In this document: positions 1 to 8,585 of the stretch, piece after piece
Numbering within the stretch: the stretch's first letter is position 1
How the letters are laid out: each line of letters starts with the position of its first letter
NCBI GenBank assembly: GCA_963775695.1
Contig: CAVZJU010000007.1
Span: forward strand, 248,001-312,000
Length of the DNA: 64,000 nucleotides
Origin: DATBLE01 sp963775695
GTDB lineage: Bacteria > Actinomycetota > Thermoleophilia > Gaiellales > Gaiellaceae
Reading direction: 5' to 3'
The notes under the pieces: model-generated
The model's input: only the letters and a program-made list of their open reading frames with translations
Databases searched by the model: none
Told to the model about the DNA's origin: nothing
Translations under genes and position numbers: made by a program

Positions 1-636
1 CTTCTGCATCTCTCGCTGGGCCTCGACCGGGAAGTGCCCGCGCAGGCACGAGTCGTCGATCTCCTGCTCCGAGGCCTCGGCGACGATCGGGACGAGACCG
101 TCGCGGAGCTGGGCGAACACCTCGCGCACCTCGGCTGTCTTCATCCCCTGCTCGAAGTCGTCGAGCAGCGCGTCGTACGGCTCGTCGGCCTCGAAGCAGG
201 CCGCGTACTCGCGGCCGAGCTCGATGTTCCGCTCCAGGTGCGGACGGAAGAGCTCGAAGTCGTCGGTGCGGCGGGCCTCGACCCAGACCGGGAACGCCTC
301 CGCTCCGGCGCGCGCCTGCGCCTCGCGCAGCTCGCCGGGCACGCGCAGCTCCTTGTCGCGGTCGCGGCGCGTGACGCGGATCAGGCTTGCCTCGTCCGAG
401 TCGTGGTCGAGGAACTCCTCATACGGTCGCAGCTCCTCCAGCAGCTCACCGAGCTCCTCGGAGACGATCTGTTCGTGGACGACCTTGGAGACGGTCGCCA
501 GCTGCTGGGCGCGCACGCCTCCACCCGCCGCCGGCATCATCGTCTGCTGGTCCCACGCGGCGATCGCACCGAGCTTGGCCAGGTCCCAGGTCTCGGCCAG
601 ACGCTCGCGGAGCTCGTCGTAGCGCGCGTCGGTCAT
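1..636 (-). CDS. Carboxypeptidase Taq (M32 metallopeptidase), N-terminal part
   Basis: The first 212 codons of an M32 zinc carboxypeptidase, read leftward off the window edge. The N-terminus (MTDARYDELRERLAETWDL, then AAWDQQTMMPAGG-like) and the later stretch PYDALLDDFEQGM followed by TAEVREVFAQLRDGLVP are typical of this cytosolic family, which removes C-terminal residues from peptides. Family members are about 500 residues long, so more than half, including the HExxH zinc site, lies outside the window. ATG at 636 is the natural start. The gene lies downstream of a strong hairpin that ends the preceding gene on the same strand, so it is probably transcribed separately. The family call is confident; activity cannot be judged from this fragment. 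Confidence 0.88.
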   Translation of the reverse strand, partial: MTDARYDELRERLAETWDLAKLGAIAAWDQQTMMPAAGGGVRAQQLATVSKVVHEQIVSEELGELLEELRPYEEFLDHDSDEASLIRVTRRDRDKELRVPGELREAQARAGAEAFPVWVEARRTDDFELFRPHLERNIELGREYAACFEADEPYDALLDDFEQGMKTAEVREVFAQLRDGLVPIVAEASEQEIDDSCLRGHFPVEAQREMQK

Positions 637-672
637 GGGGCGGAACCTTATGCACTTGGCGTGCGGTCCAGC

Positions 673-703
673 AGACCGAGCGGGCACATGGCCCGCTCGG
701 TCT
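673..703 (-). terminator. Strong hairpin terminator after the 176-aa membrane protein gene
   Basis: A perfect 13-bp inverted repeat (arms 673-685 and 691-703, loop ACATG) starts 18 nt after the stop codon of the 721-1251 gene. There is no clear U tract. It lies between two genes on the same strand and probably insulates the M32 peptidase gene. Confidence 0.7.
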
Positions 704-720
704 CTTCGCGGAGGCGAACC

Positions 721-1251
721 TCAGGCGGTCTGCACCGGGTGGCGCAGCTGCCGGCTCATGAGCAGGGCGGCTCCGGCGATAAGCACCAGGCCCAGCCCGC
801 TGCCGATCCCGATCGCCCAGGAGCTCCAGTCGAACCCATCGGACTGGCCGGTCGAGGCCGGGGCGTACCGCACGGCCAGCGCCGTGTCGCTCACGTCCGG
901 AGGCCTCGAGGCTTCGGACGCCGTCGCCGCCGACGTTCCCGCGCCGGCCGAATGCGTCGCCGCGTAGCGCTCGACCACGTCGGGGGCGGCTTGCAGCTGC
1001 CCGTAGACCTGTGCGATTCCCTGCCAGCGCAGGCCGTCGGCCCTGAGTCCAGCCGCCGTCGGGGCGTGCAGCGCCGTCGCTGCGTCCTGGACGTCCGGCG
1101 GGCGCGAGACGGGCGCCGCGACGGTGGCGGGCCCGGTGTCCTGGGGGTCCACCACGGGGATCGCGACGGCCGCCGAAGCAGTCACGCCGGCCACGACTGC
1201 GCCGAGAACCAACAGTCTTCCGAAGCGGGTGAGGGGGTTGGAATGCCGCAT
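721..1251 (-). CDS. Secreted, C-terminally membrane-anchored protein with two SRPPDV motifs
   Basis: A 176-residue protein of unknown function. Residues 1-30 form a signal-peptide-like segment (RFGRLLVLGAVVAG). The middle is Ala/Pro-rich and holds two copies of SRPPDV followed by an acidic/Ala stretch, about 65 residues apart. A single membrane helix (GIGSGLGLVLIAGAALLMS) near residues 145-165 precedes a short basic tail. This layout suggests an exported protein held by a C-terminal anchor, with most of the chain outside the cell. It is transcribed divergently from the SARP regulator at 1416, with 164 nt between them. That gap contains TTAACC/TTACC words that resemble, weakly, the PHO-box repeats seen elsewhere in the window. 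No enzyme motif is visible. Confidence 0.6.
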   Translation of the reverse strand: MRHSNPLTRFGRLLVLGAVVAGVTASAAVAIPVVDPQDTGPATVAAPVSRPPDVQDAATALHAPTAAGLRADGLRWQGIAQVYGQLQAAPDVVERYAATHSAGAGTSAATASEASRPPDVSDTALAVRYAPASTGQSDGFDWSSWAIGIGSGLGLVLIAGAALLMSRQLRHPVQTA

Positions 1252-1415
1252 CTTCGCCTCCTGTTCTCCCGGGCCGCTCCCTGCGGCCCTTTCGACGACA
1301 AAGACCCGCGGACGGTTAACGATCGGTAACGCTCCGCTTACCCGGCGCTGTCCGCGCGCGCCGAACCGGCTAACGTCGCCGGATCACCGGTACCCCCAAC
1401 CGGGAGGCGCGGCAG

Positions 1416-3575
1416 ATGGAATTTCGGATCCTCGGCCCGCTGGAGGTGATCTCCGGCGGGCAGGCGCTCGATCTCGGCGGCGCGAAGCAGCGGGCGCTCC
1501 TCGCCGTGCTGCTCCTCCACCCCAACCAGGTCGTGTCCCGGGACCGGCTGATCGACGCCCTGTGGGAGGAGAGCCCGCCGGACACCGCCCGGAAGGCGCT
1601 GCAGGTGCACGTCTCCAAGCTCAGGAGACAGCTGGGCCGGGACCGGATCGCGACCAGGGCGCCCGGGTACGCGATCCGGGTCGAACCCGACGAGCTCGAC
1701 GCCGAGCGTTTCGAGCGCCTCGCCGGCAAGGGGGGCCGGTCGCTGGTCGACGCACTCGCGCTGTGGCGTGGCCCGCCCCTGGCCGACGTCGCCCACACCC
1801 GTTTCGCGCGGCAGGAGATCGGCCGCCTCCAGGAACGGCGGCTGGCGGTTCTCGAGGAACGGATCGAGGCAGACCTCGCGCTCGGTCGCCGGCCAGACCT
1901 GATCGCGGAGCTCGAGTCGCTCGCCGCCGAGCATCCGCTGCGGGAGCGGCTCCGCGCGCTGCTGATGCTCGCGCTCTACCGGGGCGGTCGGCAGGTCGAG
2001 GCGCTCGACGTCTACCAGAACGCCAGGAGGACGCTCGTCCACGAGCTCGGCATCGAGCCGGGCCGGGAGCTGCGCGAGCTCCACCAGACCATTCTCCGCC
2101 AGGATCCCGCGCTCGAGCCCACGGCCGACCCGAGGGCCGTGGAACGGCGGACGGAAGCCGCGGGGGGCTTCGTCGGGCGCGAGCCCGAGCTGGCCGAGCT
2201 GTCGAGCGGTCTCGACGACGCTTTCGCCGGGCGAGGCCACCTGTTCCTGCTCCAGGGAGAGCCCGGGATCGGCAAGAGCAGGCTCGCCGACGAGGTGGTG
2301 AGCCGGGCGGCGAGGCGCGGCGCGCAGGTCCTGATCGGTCGCTGCTGGGAAGCGGGCGGGGCTCCTCCCTACTGGCCGTGGACGCAGTCGCTGCGGGCGT
2401 ACGTGCGCGCGGCCGAGCCGGGCGACGTGCGGCGGCAGCTGGGCGCGTCCGCGGCCGACGTCGCCCGGATCGTTCCGCAGCTGCACGATCTCGTTCCGGG
2501 CCTGGCCGAGCCCGACGCGCCCGACTCGCAGGCCGCGCGCTTCCGGCTCTTCGACTCCACGGCGGCGTTCCTGACGAGAGCGGCCGCGGAGCGGCCGCTC
2601 GTGCTCGTCCTGGACGACCTCCATGTCGCGGACGAGCCGTCGCTCTCCCTGCTGCGGTACGTAGCGTCGTCGCTGGAGAAAAGTCGAGTACTGGTCGTGG
2701 GCACGTTCCGCGATCGCGACCCGGCGGTCCGGGAGCCGCGCGAGACCATGCTCGCCGAGCTGGGTCACCTGCCGGTCGCGCGCGGCATTCGCCTCTCAGG
2801 GCTCGACCGGGACGAGGTGGCCCAGCTGGCGGAGCTGACGGCGGGCGCGGCGCCGACCGAGCAGCTGGTCGCGGAGCTCTACGCCGGGACCAACGGCAAC
2901 CCGCTCTTCGTCTCCGAGGTCGTCCGGCTGCTGGCAGCGGAAGGCCGTCTCGGACCGGCGGCTCCGGGCGGGATCCGGATCCCGGAGACCATCCGCGAGG
3001 CGATCGGCCGACGGCTGCGAACCCTCTCGGGCGAGTGCAGGCGCGTGCTCTCGCTCGGATCGGTCCTCGGGCGCGAGTTCGGGCTCGTCGCTCTCGAACG
3101 CACGGCCGACTACACGGGTATCGACAGGCTCCTCAACGTTCTCGACGAGGCGATCACCGCCGGCGTCGTCGAGGAGCTTCCGGGCTCCTTCGGCCGCCTT
3201 CGCTTCGGACACGCCCTGACCCGCGACACGTTGTACGAGGAGATCCCGGCCGCCCACCGGGCGCGGCTCCACCTCCGCGTCGCAGAGGTGCTCGAGACGC
3301 TCTACGCCGGAAACCTCGAGCCTCACCTGGCCGAGCTCGCGCACCACTTCTCGCTGGCGCTGCCGGCGGCAGCACCCGAGCGAGCGATCGAGTACGCGAT
3401 GCGCGCCGGGCGCAGCGCAGAGGACGTGCTCGCGGACGAGGAGGCGGTTCGCTTCTACCGTCTCGCCGTCGACATCCTCGAGGGGACGGGCGTGAAGAAC
3501 GCCGCTCTCCGTGGCGAGCTTCTGCTGCTGCTCGACCGGGCCTCATCGGCAGCCGAGACCGGGAGTCCGGGCTAG
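1416..3575 (+). CDS. SARP/AfsR-type transcriptional regulator with BTAD and ATPase domains, C-terminally short
   Basis: A 719-residue pathway-specific regulator. Residues 1-90 are an OmpR-like winged helix (MEFRILGPLEV, then KALQVHVSKLRRQLG). Residues 95-240 are the bacterial transcriptional activation domain (ALLMLALYRGGRQVEALDVY). A Walker A motif GEPGIGKS lies near residue 285 and a Walker B motif LVLVLDDLHVADE near 396, giving an STAND-type ATPase. AfsR-like members usually continue into a long TPR region. Here the chain stops just as that region begins (AVRFYRLAVDILEG, then a short unrelated tail), and no other frame continues it. The end overlaps by 4 nt the end of the convergent gene at 3572, so a rearrangement may have removed the C-terminus. 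Target genes are unknown. Confidence 0.82.
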   Translation: MEFRILGPLEVISGGQALDLGGAKQRALLAVLLLHPNQVVSRDRLIDALWEESPPDTARKALQVHVSKLRRQLGRDRIATRAPGYAIRVEPDELDAERFERLAGKGGRSLVDALALWRGPPLADVAHTRFARQEIGRLQERRLAVLEERIEADLALGRRPDLIAELESLAAEHPLRERLRALLMLALYRGGRQVEALDVYQNARRTLVHELGIEPGRELRELHQTILRQDPALEPTADPRAVERRTEAAGGFVGREPELAELSSGLDDAFAGRGHLFLLQGEPGIGKSRLADEVVSRAARRGAQVLIGRCWEAGGAPPYWPWTQSLRAYVRAAEPGDVRRQLGASAADVARIVPQLHDLVPGLAEPDAPDSQAARFRLFDSTAAFLTRAAAERPLVLVLDDLHVADEPSLSLLRYVASSLEKSRVLVVGTFRDRDPAVREPRETMLAELGHLPVARGIRLSGLDRDEVAQLAELTAGAAPTEQLVAELYAGTNGNPLFVSEVVRLLAAEGRLGPAAPGGIRIPETIREAIGRRLRTLSGECRRVLSLGSVLGREFGLVALERTADYTGIDRLLNVLDEAITAGVVEELPGSFGRLRFGHALTRDTLYEEIPAAHRARLHLRVAEVLETLYAGNLEPHLAELAHHFSLALPAAAPERAIEYAMRAGRSAEDVLADEEAVRFYRLAVDILEGTGVKNAALRGELLLLLDRASSAAETGSPG

Positions 3576-3883
3576 CCGAGCCTCCGTGCCGCGGCCTCGA
3601 TCTGTTCGGGGGTCGGGCCGCCTCCGTCCAGCGCCCGGAAGGCCTCGAGGACCGCGCGCGGGTCACGGCGATGCCTCTTGGCGGCGAGTGTCAGCGGCTC
3701 GTGGAAGGCGCCGCCGCAGTGCGCGCACGGCAGCGAAAGCGCAGACATCAACCGGCCGGCCTCGCCGTCCGGGTACATGCGCAGGAGCTCGACGATCGTG
3801 GTCGAGCCCTTCACCTCGCGCGACGCGGGCCGGTCGGGGTCGGTGCCGCGCGCGTCGAGCCCCAGGACGCGCTGCTGGGTCAC
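3572..3883 (-). CDS. Small DUF1858-like Cys-pair protein
   Basis: A 103-residue protein read from GTG at 3883. The core TTIVELLRMYPDGEAGRLM, then LPCAHCGGAFHEPLTLAAKRH, resembles the DUF1858 pattern in which a helix with a YP motif precedes a Cys pair and an E-T/L-LxxAAxxH helix. In DUF1858 proteins the cysteines bind a metal or take part in redox chemistry; that role is inferred here. It starts 10 nt after the stop of the LuxR-family regulator on the same strand, so the two are almost certainly cotranscribed. It ends in a 4-nt tail-to-tail overlap with the SARP gene. The 30-residue N-terminal leader looks poorly conserved and the true start could be further in. Confidence 0.55.
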   Translation of the reverse strand: MTQQRVLGLDARGTDPDRPASREVKGSTTIVELLRMYPDGEAGRLMSALSLPCAHCGGAFHEPLTLAAKRHRRDPRAVLEAFRALDGGGPTPEQIEAAARRLG

Positions 3884-3893
3884 TCGACTAAGT

Positions 3894-6515
3894 CTAGGGC
3901 CGGTCGAGCAGACCGAGCCGGGCGGCCTCCGCCGCCGCCTGGCCGCGGGTCGGGACGGCGAGCTTGCGAGGATCGCCGCTACGTGGTGGTCGACCGTCCG
4001 GCGCGAGACGAAGAGGCGCTCCGCGATCTCGCGGTTTCTCAGCCCGTCGGCGATGAGCCTGAGCACGTCGTGCTCGCGCTGGGTCAGATTGCCGGGCCGG
4101 GCGCGGGTCGCCCGGCACGGGCCGCGGGGCAGCCCGCGGAGCCCACGCGACCGGGAGCGCCGCGAGACGACGCCCGCCGCGCCGGCTCCGCCCAGCTTCC
4201 GGAAATCGTCGAGCGCCGCCCGGACGGTTTCCTCGTCGTCCGCGTCGGCGGCGGCGAGCGCCGCCTCGTAGGGGCAGCCGATCCGATGCCAGAGCTCGGC
4301 CGCTCCTCGCCAGTCGCCGCGCATCTGCAGCGCGAACGGCTCGGCCGAGTCGGCCGGGATCGCCTCACGGATGCCGGCCTGCCATCGCCAGTACGGGAGC
4401 TCGCCGACCACCCACGACGCCTCTCTGTCGATCGCGAAGGTGAGGCACGACTCGGTCTCGGCCGCCACTGCGTCCCTGTCACCTTCCAGCCAGGCTGCCT
4501 CCGCCGTGCGACGGCGACCGGTGCGACGTGCTGCAGGTCGCCCGCCGTGCGGGTCAGCTCGAGCGCCTCGTCGAGCGGGCCGCGGTGGTCGGGATCGCGC
4601 CGGCGCGCCCGCACCAGCCCGAGGACGGAGAGTGCGAGGATGCGCAGCAGAACTGCGCCGCGAGGATGACCGAGAACGAAGGACGCCGCATTCGCCGCCT
4701 CCGTCCACCGGCCGCGATCGAGGTCGACACGCGCCCGGAAGGCGAGCAGGTACAGCCACCAGAGATCGAGACCGTGCTCGGCGCAGTAGTCGATGCCCTC
4801 GTCGACCTGCCACGCGAGGTCGTACCTGCGCGTCCGGCTGACGACCCAGGCGAGGTGGATCAGGGCCCTGCCGACGTGCTCCTCCAGGCGCTCCTCGCGG
4901 GCGAGGCCGAGGCTCTCATCGAGCTTCCCGAAACCGGCCGGCACCCCTCTCAGCGCCTCCACCGTCCCGATGTTGTTCAGGACGTGGGCACGGATCTCGT
5001 TGTCGTCGAATCGCTCTGCCAGCTCGAGCGCGCGGGCGCCCCACTCGAGCGCGCCGGCAGCGTCCTCGGCATTCAGGCGATCCGACGAGACCGTGCTGTA
5101 GCCGAACGCCAGCTCGCGGCTCGGCGGGAAGCGCTCGAGGATCGAGACCGCCTCGCGCGCCGTCGCCTCGGGCTGCTCCGGCTCGCCCGCGCACCAGAGG
5201 CGGCGTGACAGCGCGGAGAGGGCGGCGCCTTCCTTGCTCCGGTCGTCGATCTCCCGGTAGAACCCCACCGCACGCTCCAGAGTGGCGATCGCCTCGGCCG
5301 ACTGGTCGGTGAGGTAGCACTCGAAGGAGAGCCGTTCGAGGAGTCGCGCCCGCTGCTCGAGCGGGAGGCCGTCGCCGAAGCGGAGCGCCCGGGCGACCTG
5401 CGCGGCCGCCTCGCGATGGGCGCCGACTATCGTCGCGCTCGCCGCCGCCGCCGGGGCGAAACGCAGCACGGCGTCCGTGTCACCCGCCTCCTCGGCATGG
5501 TGGGCGAGCCGCGCGAGGTCGAAGATGCTGTCCGGCGGCGCCGAGAGCGCCTGGAGCGCGGCCCGATGGAGGCCCAGTCGGCGCGTCGGCGGCATGGACT
5601 CCTGCACGGCGAGGCGGGCGAGCTCGTGCCGGAAGGCGACCGAGGCGGCCCCCGCGACGAGCATCCCCGAGCCGAGGCACTCCTCGAGGTGCGCCGCCGG
5701 ATCGTCGGCGAGCGCGTCCAGCAGCCAGAGCTCGACCTGGGGAGGCGCGATCGCCACCGCTTCCAGCACCGTCCGCGCGCCGGGGCTCAGGCGTGCGGCC
5801 CGGGCCAGCACCGCGTCGCGAACGGTCGCCGGAATGTGCTCCTCGCCCGACGCGAGGACTTCGGTGACGAAGAAGGGGTTGCCGCCGGTCCGCAGATACA
5901 GGTCGCCCGCGTCGAGCCCGTGGGGCGCCGCCAGGTCGGCAACGGCCTGCGGCGAGAGCGGACCGACGTCGAGACGGGTGACAGACCCGCTCGTCCCCAG
6001 CTCCCCGAGCACGAACCGCAGCGGGTGCGCCCGGTCGAGCTGGTCGTCGCGATAGGTGGCGACGACGAGCGCCGGCACGGTCTCGATCCGGCGCCCGATG
6101 ATCCGGACGACATCGAGCGTCGCCTCGTCCGCCCAGTGGAGGTCCTCGACGAGGAGACCATGGGTGCGCTCATGCGCAGCTCGCCCATCAGGGCGGCGGC
6201 GATCTCGTACGGCTGGGCGTCCTCGGGGTGGAGGTCGGCGACCAGTTCGGCGCCGTCCCCCGCGGCGATGTCGAGGATCGGCCTCAGCGGCCGCGGCGTG
6301 AACAGCGCCTCGCAGGCGCCCCAGAGGATCCGTGCCGACCCGGCCTGCTCGTCGCAGAACCGCCGGACGAGAGCGGTCTTGCCGATGCCGGCCTCGCCGT
6401 GGACGAGCGCCAACCTGCCCTGGGTCGTGGCGGCGACCGCCGCGTACGACTCGGCGAGCGTCTCGAGCTGCTCGGCTCGCTCGAGGAGATCGGTGGGAAG
6501 AGCTACGGTTGCCAC
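3894..6515 (-). CDS. LuxR-family ATPase transcriptional regulator, broken by three one-base frameshifts
   Basis: A large regulator of the MalT/LAL type, about 870 residues once the frames are joined. In order it shows a Walker A motif HGEAGIGKT near residue 40, a Walker B-like stretch LLVEDLHWADEATLD, a long TPR-like helical region (LERAVGFYREIDDRSKEG and similar), and a C-terminal LuxR helix-turn-helix (LTQREHDVLRLIADGL, RRTVDHHVAAIL, then KLAVPTRGQAAAEAARLGL). Three shifts are needed, near 6178, 4503 and 3977. At each one the protein resumes in another frame with only about one base missing and no loss of domain content, so sequencing indels are a likely cause. GTG at 6515 is chosen as the start; ATG at 6578 is possible. 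A DUF1858-like gene follows 10 nt downstream. Confidence 0.72.
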
Positions 6516-6587
6516 GGCGATCTGGAGGACTACGGGCTCCAGCCCGAAATGGTTGCAACCGCCCGCCCGCGGGCGCAAACCCGTGAG

Positions 6588-7994
6588 CTACGCGTGCGCG
6601 ACTTCCTGCGGGAACCGCAGCGGTTCGGCATCCATCCGCACCATGTTCCGCGGCAGCTGGTAGCGCGCGAACGGGAGCACGACCACCTTCGCGTCCGGCC
6701 CATGGCGCTCCATCGCCTCCGCGAACGCGTCGTCGAGTGAGATGGTGGCGTCCATGCCGATGTCGGCCGCCAACTCCAGGTTCTCCTCGAGCGTGACCAG
6801 CTTCAGGTGCTTGCGGGTCATCACCTCGTAGATCGGCACCCAGATGCAGCCCGCCCACATCTGGATGACCCGGCCGTGGATGTCGCGGAGCACCTGCTGG
6901 TAGTTCTCGGGCGTCGGCGGCATGTACGGCTTCATCAGGTCCATCAGCGCCAGGCCGGGGAAATCGCCGACGGCGGTGTTCACGCCCGGCGAGGGAGAGG
7001 CGTAGATCAGCGTGCCCCCGTCGCGCAGAACGAAGTCGGCGGACATGCAGCCCCAGCCGGTGTGGAAGAACAGGTGGTCGGTCGGCGCGAAGACGCCGCA
7101 GATCGCGATGTCGGCCTGCGTCCCGGGGTGCTCGTACGCGTAGATCTCGTTGAAGCGCTCGATCGCGCGGCGGTGCGCGTCGGGATGGGCGCCGAAGATG
7201 CACTCGATCACGCGGCCGCGCGTGTCGAGGACGACGTTCATCGTGCACTGGAGGCCGCACATCGTCGCCACCTCGTCGATGTCGGAGCGCATCGGCCCGG
7301 CGTAGGCGCCGTAGTGGGTCTGCGGCGAGGGGACGAAGGCGCAGTGGTTCGACTCGATCGTCTCGTCGGACACGACTCCCGGCAGGATCAGCTTGCCGCC
7401 GCCGCCCGCGCCCCAGTGGTTGGCCTGGGCCTGGCCGATCGTGATCTTCAGGTCACACTCGATGACCGCCGTCATCAGCCACACGGGCGTTCCGCGCGAC
7501 GAGACGCCGACGTACGTGTACGCCTCCGCGTTGCGCGGCTCGTTCTGGTGGAACTCGATCCCGAGCCGCTCCATCCGGTCGAGGTTCTCGCGGCCGATCT
7601 TCTGCTCGATGTCCGACTCGGACATCGGGAAGACCTTGCCGTTCGCGCAGGCGACCACCGCCGGCTTGCCGGCTGCCTCGATCGCGTCGAAGACGGCGGG
7701 GAGAAGGCGCGACTGCGGCGTCGGCCGGAACTGGTTGTCGATGATCACGGCCACCTTCGTCGCGCCGGCGAGGAGGTCGGAGAAGCGCGGCCCCGAGACC
7801 GGCGACTCCAGCGCCGACCGGGCCGCGGCGGTCGCGTCCGCGACCGGCTCGGGCTCATCGGGATAGATCGCCGCGAGCAGGTTCGCGTCCGGAACCTCCA
7901 ACTCGAGCTCCTCGCGGTAGACCTTCGACTCGTCGCCCGAGGCACCGATCGTCAGCGGGTCGAGCGATTCGTACGGGATCTTCAGGCGCGCCAT
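6588..7994 (-). CDS. LarA-like (DUF2088) nickel-dependent racemase-family protein
   Basis: A 468-residue member of the lactate racemase (LarA) superfamily. LarA itself interconverts lactate enantiomers using a nickel pincer cofactor attached to a lysine; other members racemise or epimerise different 2-hydroxy acids, so the substrate is open. The family core HWGAGGGGKLILPGV is at about residues 190-205 and includes the conserved lysine. It is followed by SDETIESNH and by a His-rich segment HLFFHTGWGC. The start at 7994 has a strong ribosome site (AGGAGGGAAG). The gene is divergent from a VOC protein, 61 nt away. No LarB, LarC or LarE cofactor-maturation gene is visible here. The nearby ABC importer and acid-metabolism genes make a role in organic-acid use plausible. 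Confidence 0.78.
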   Translation of the reverse strand: MARLKIPYESLDPLTIGASGDESKVYREELELEVPDANLLAAIYPDEPEPVADATAAARSALESPVSGPRFSDLLAGATKVAVIIDNQFRPTPQSRLLPAVFDAIEAAGKPAVVACANGKVFPMSESDIEQKIGRENLDRMERLGIEFHQNEPRNAEAYTYVGVSSRGTPVWLMTAVIECDLKITIGQAQANHWGAGGGGKLILPGVVSDETIESNHCAFVPSPQTHYGAYAGPMRSDIDEVATMCGLQCTMNVVLDTRGRVIECIFGAHPDAHRRAIERFNEIYAYEHPGTQADIAICGVFAPTDHLFFHTGWGCMSADFVLRDGGTLIYASPSPGVNTAVGDFPGLALMDLMKPYMPPTPENYQQVLRDIHGRVIQMWAGCIWVPIYEVMTRKHLKLVTLEENLELAADIGMDATISLDDAFAEAMERHGPDAKVVVLPFARYQLPRNMVRMDAEPLRFPQEVAHA

Positions 7995-8055
7995 CTTCCC
8001 TCCTGGTCGAGGACGTCTCTGGAGGCTATGACCGGCCTCGTGTAGCGTCAAGGAC

Positions 8056-8529
8056 ATGAGCGCCACCAGGATCAACCACGTCTCGATCGTCGTGAGCGAC
8101 ATGGCCGAGTCGATCCGGTTCTACGAGGAGCTCTTCGGTGCCCGGCGGATCCCGACCGCGAACTTTCCGACGGGGAACGTCGTCTGGCTCCGGCTCGGGT
8201 CGACGCAGCTGCACCTGTTCGAGAGCGACGGGGGCGACGACCCGACCGTCCACCACCACTTCGGCATCGACGTGGACGACTTCGACGCCCTGTACGAGCG
8301 GGCAAAGGCGATGGGCGTCCTCGACTCGACGGCGTTCGGGACGCCGCTCCGGGCCCATCCGATGGGCTGGGTACAGCTCTACGTGCGCGACCCAGCCGGG
8401 AACCTGTTCGAGGTCGACTGGCCCGACCGGAGCACGCTTGCGCCCTCGACCCAGGCGGGCATCGTTCCGCTCGAGGACTCCGCCCCGCAGGAGGGCGACG
8501 CCGCCGTCGCCACCTTGTACCACTCGTAG
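8056..8529 (+). CDS. VOC-superfamily (glyoxalase/dioxygenase-like) protein
   Basis: A 157-residue vicinal-oxygen-chelate protein with the usual two paired beta-alpha-beta-beta-beta modules. The metal ligands expected of the fold are visible: His in INHVSIVV, Glu in LHLFES, His in HHHFGIDVDDF and Glu in NLFEVDW. VOC enzymes include glyoxalase I, epimerases and extradiol dioxygenases, and these motifs alone do not separate them. It is divergent from the LarA-like gene and lies just upstream of the ABC importer operon on the same strand, so it could belong to the same catabolic module. Confidence 0.8.
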   Translation: MSATRINHVSIVVSDMAESIRFYEELFGARRIPTANFPTGNVVWLRLGSTQLHLFESDGGDDPTVHHHFGIDVDDFDALYERAKAMGVLDSTAFGTPLRAHPMGWVQLYVRDPAGNLFEVDWPDRSTLAPSTQAGIVPLEDSAPQEGDAAVATLYHS

Positions 8530-8585
8530 CGCACACGCGCACCCGTTTGAAAGCGGGCCGGGTCGCCTGTTACGGTCGGCTCCGG

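Noticed and set aside
1314..1330. PHO-box-like TTAACC/TTACC words upstream of the 721-1251 gene
   Set aside because: Only two partial units with inconsistent register (10 or 11 nt depending on the anchor), and no phosphate-related gene nearby. Not strong enough to list as a site.
1124..4669. A 1181-codon open frame on the plus strand across the SARP and LuxR genes
   Set aside because: Its product is Arg/Pro/Gly-rich with no domain, and it runs over well-supported genes in other frames. It is a GC-rich shadow frame.
4084..7260. A single 1058-codon minus-strand frame covering both the LarA-like gene and the LuxR gene
   Set aside because: Its N-terminal 300 codons are Arg-rich shadow of the LarA-like gene. 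Only its middle is real LuxR protein; the P-loop and HTH parts are in other frames.
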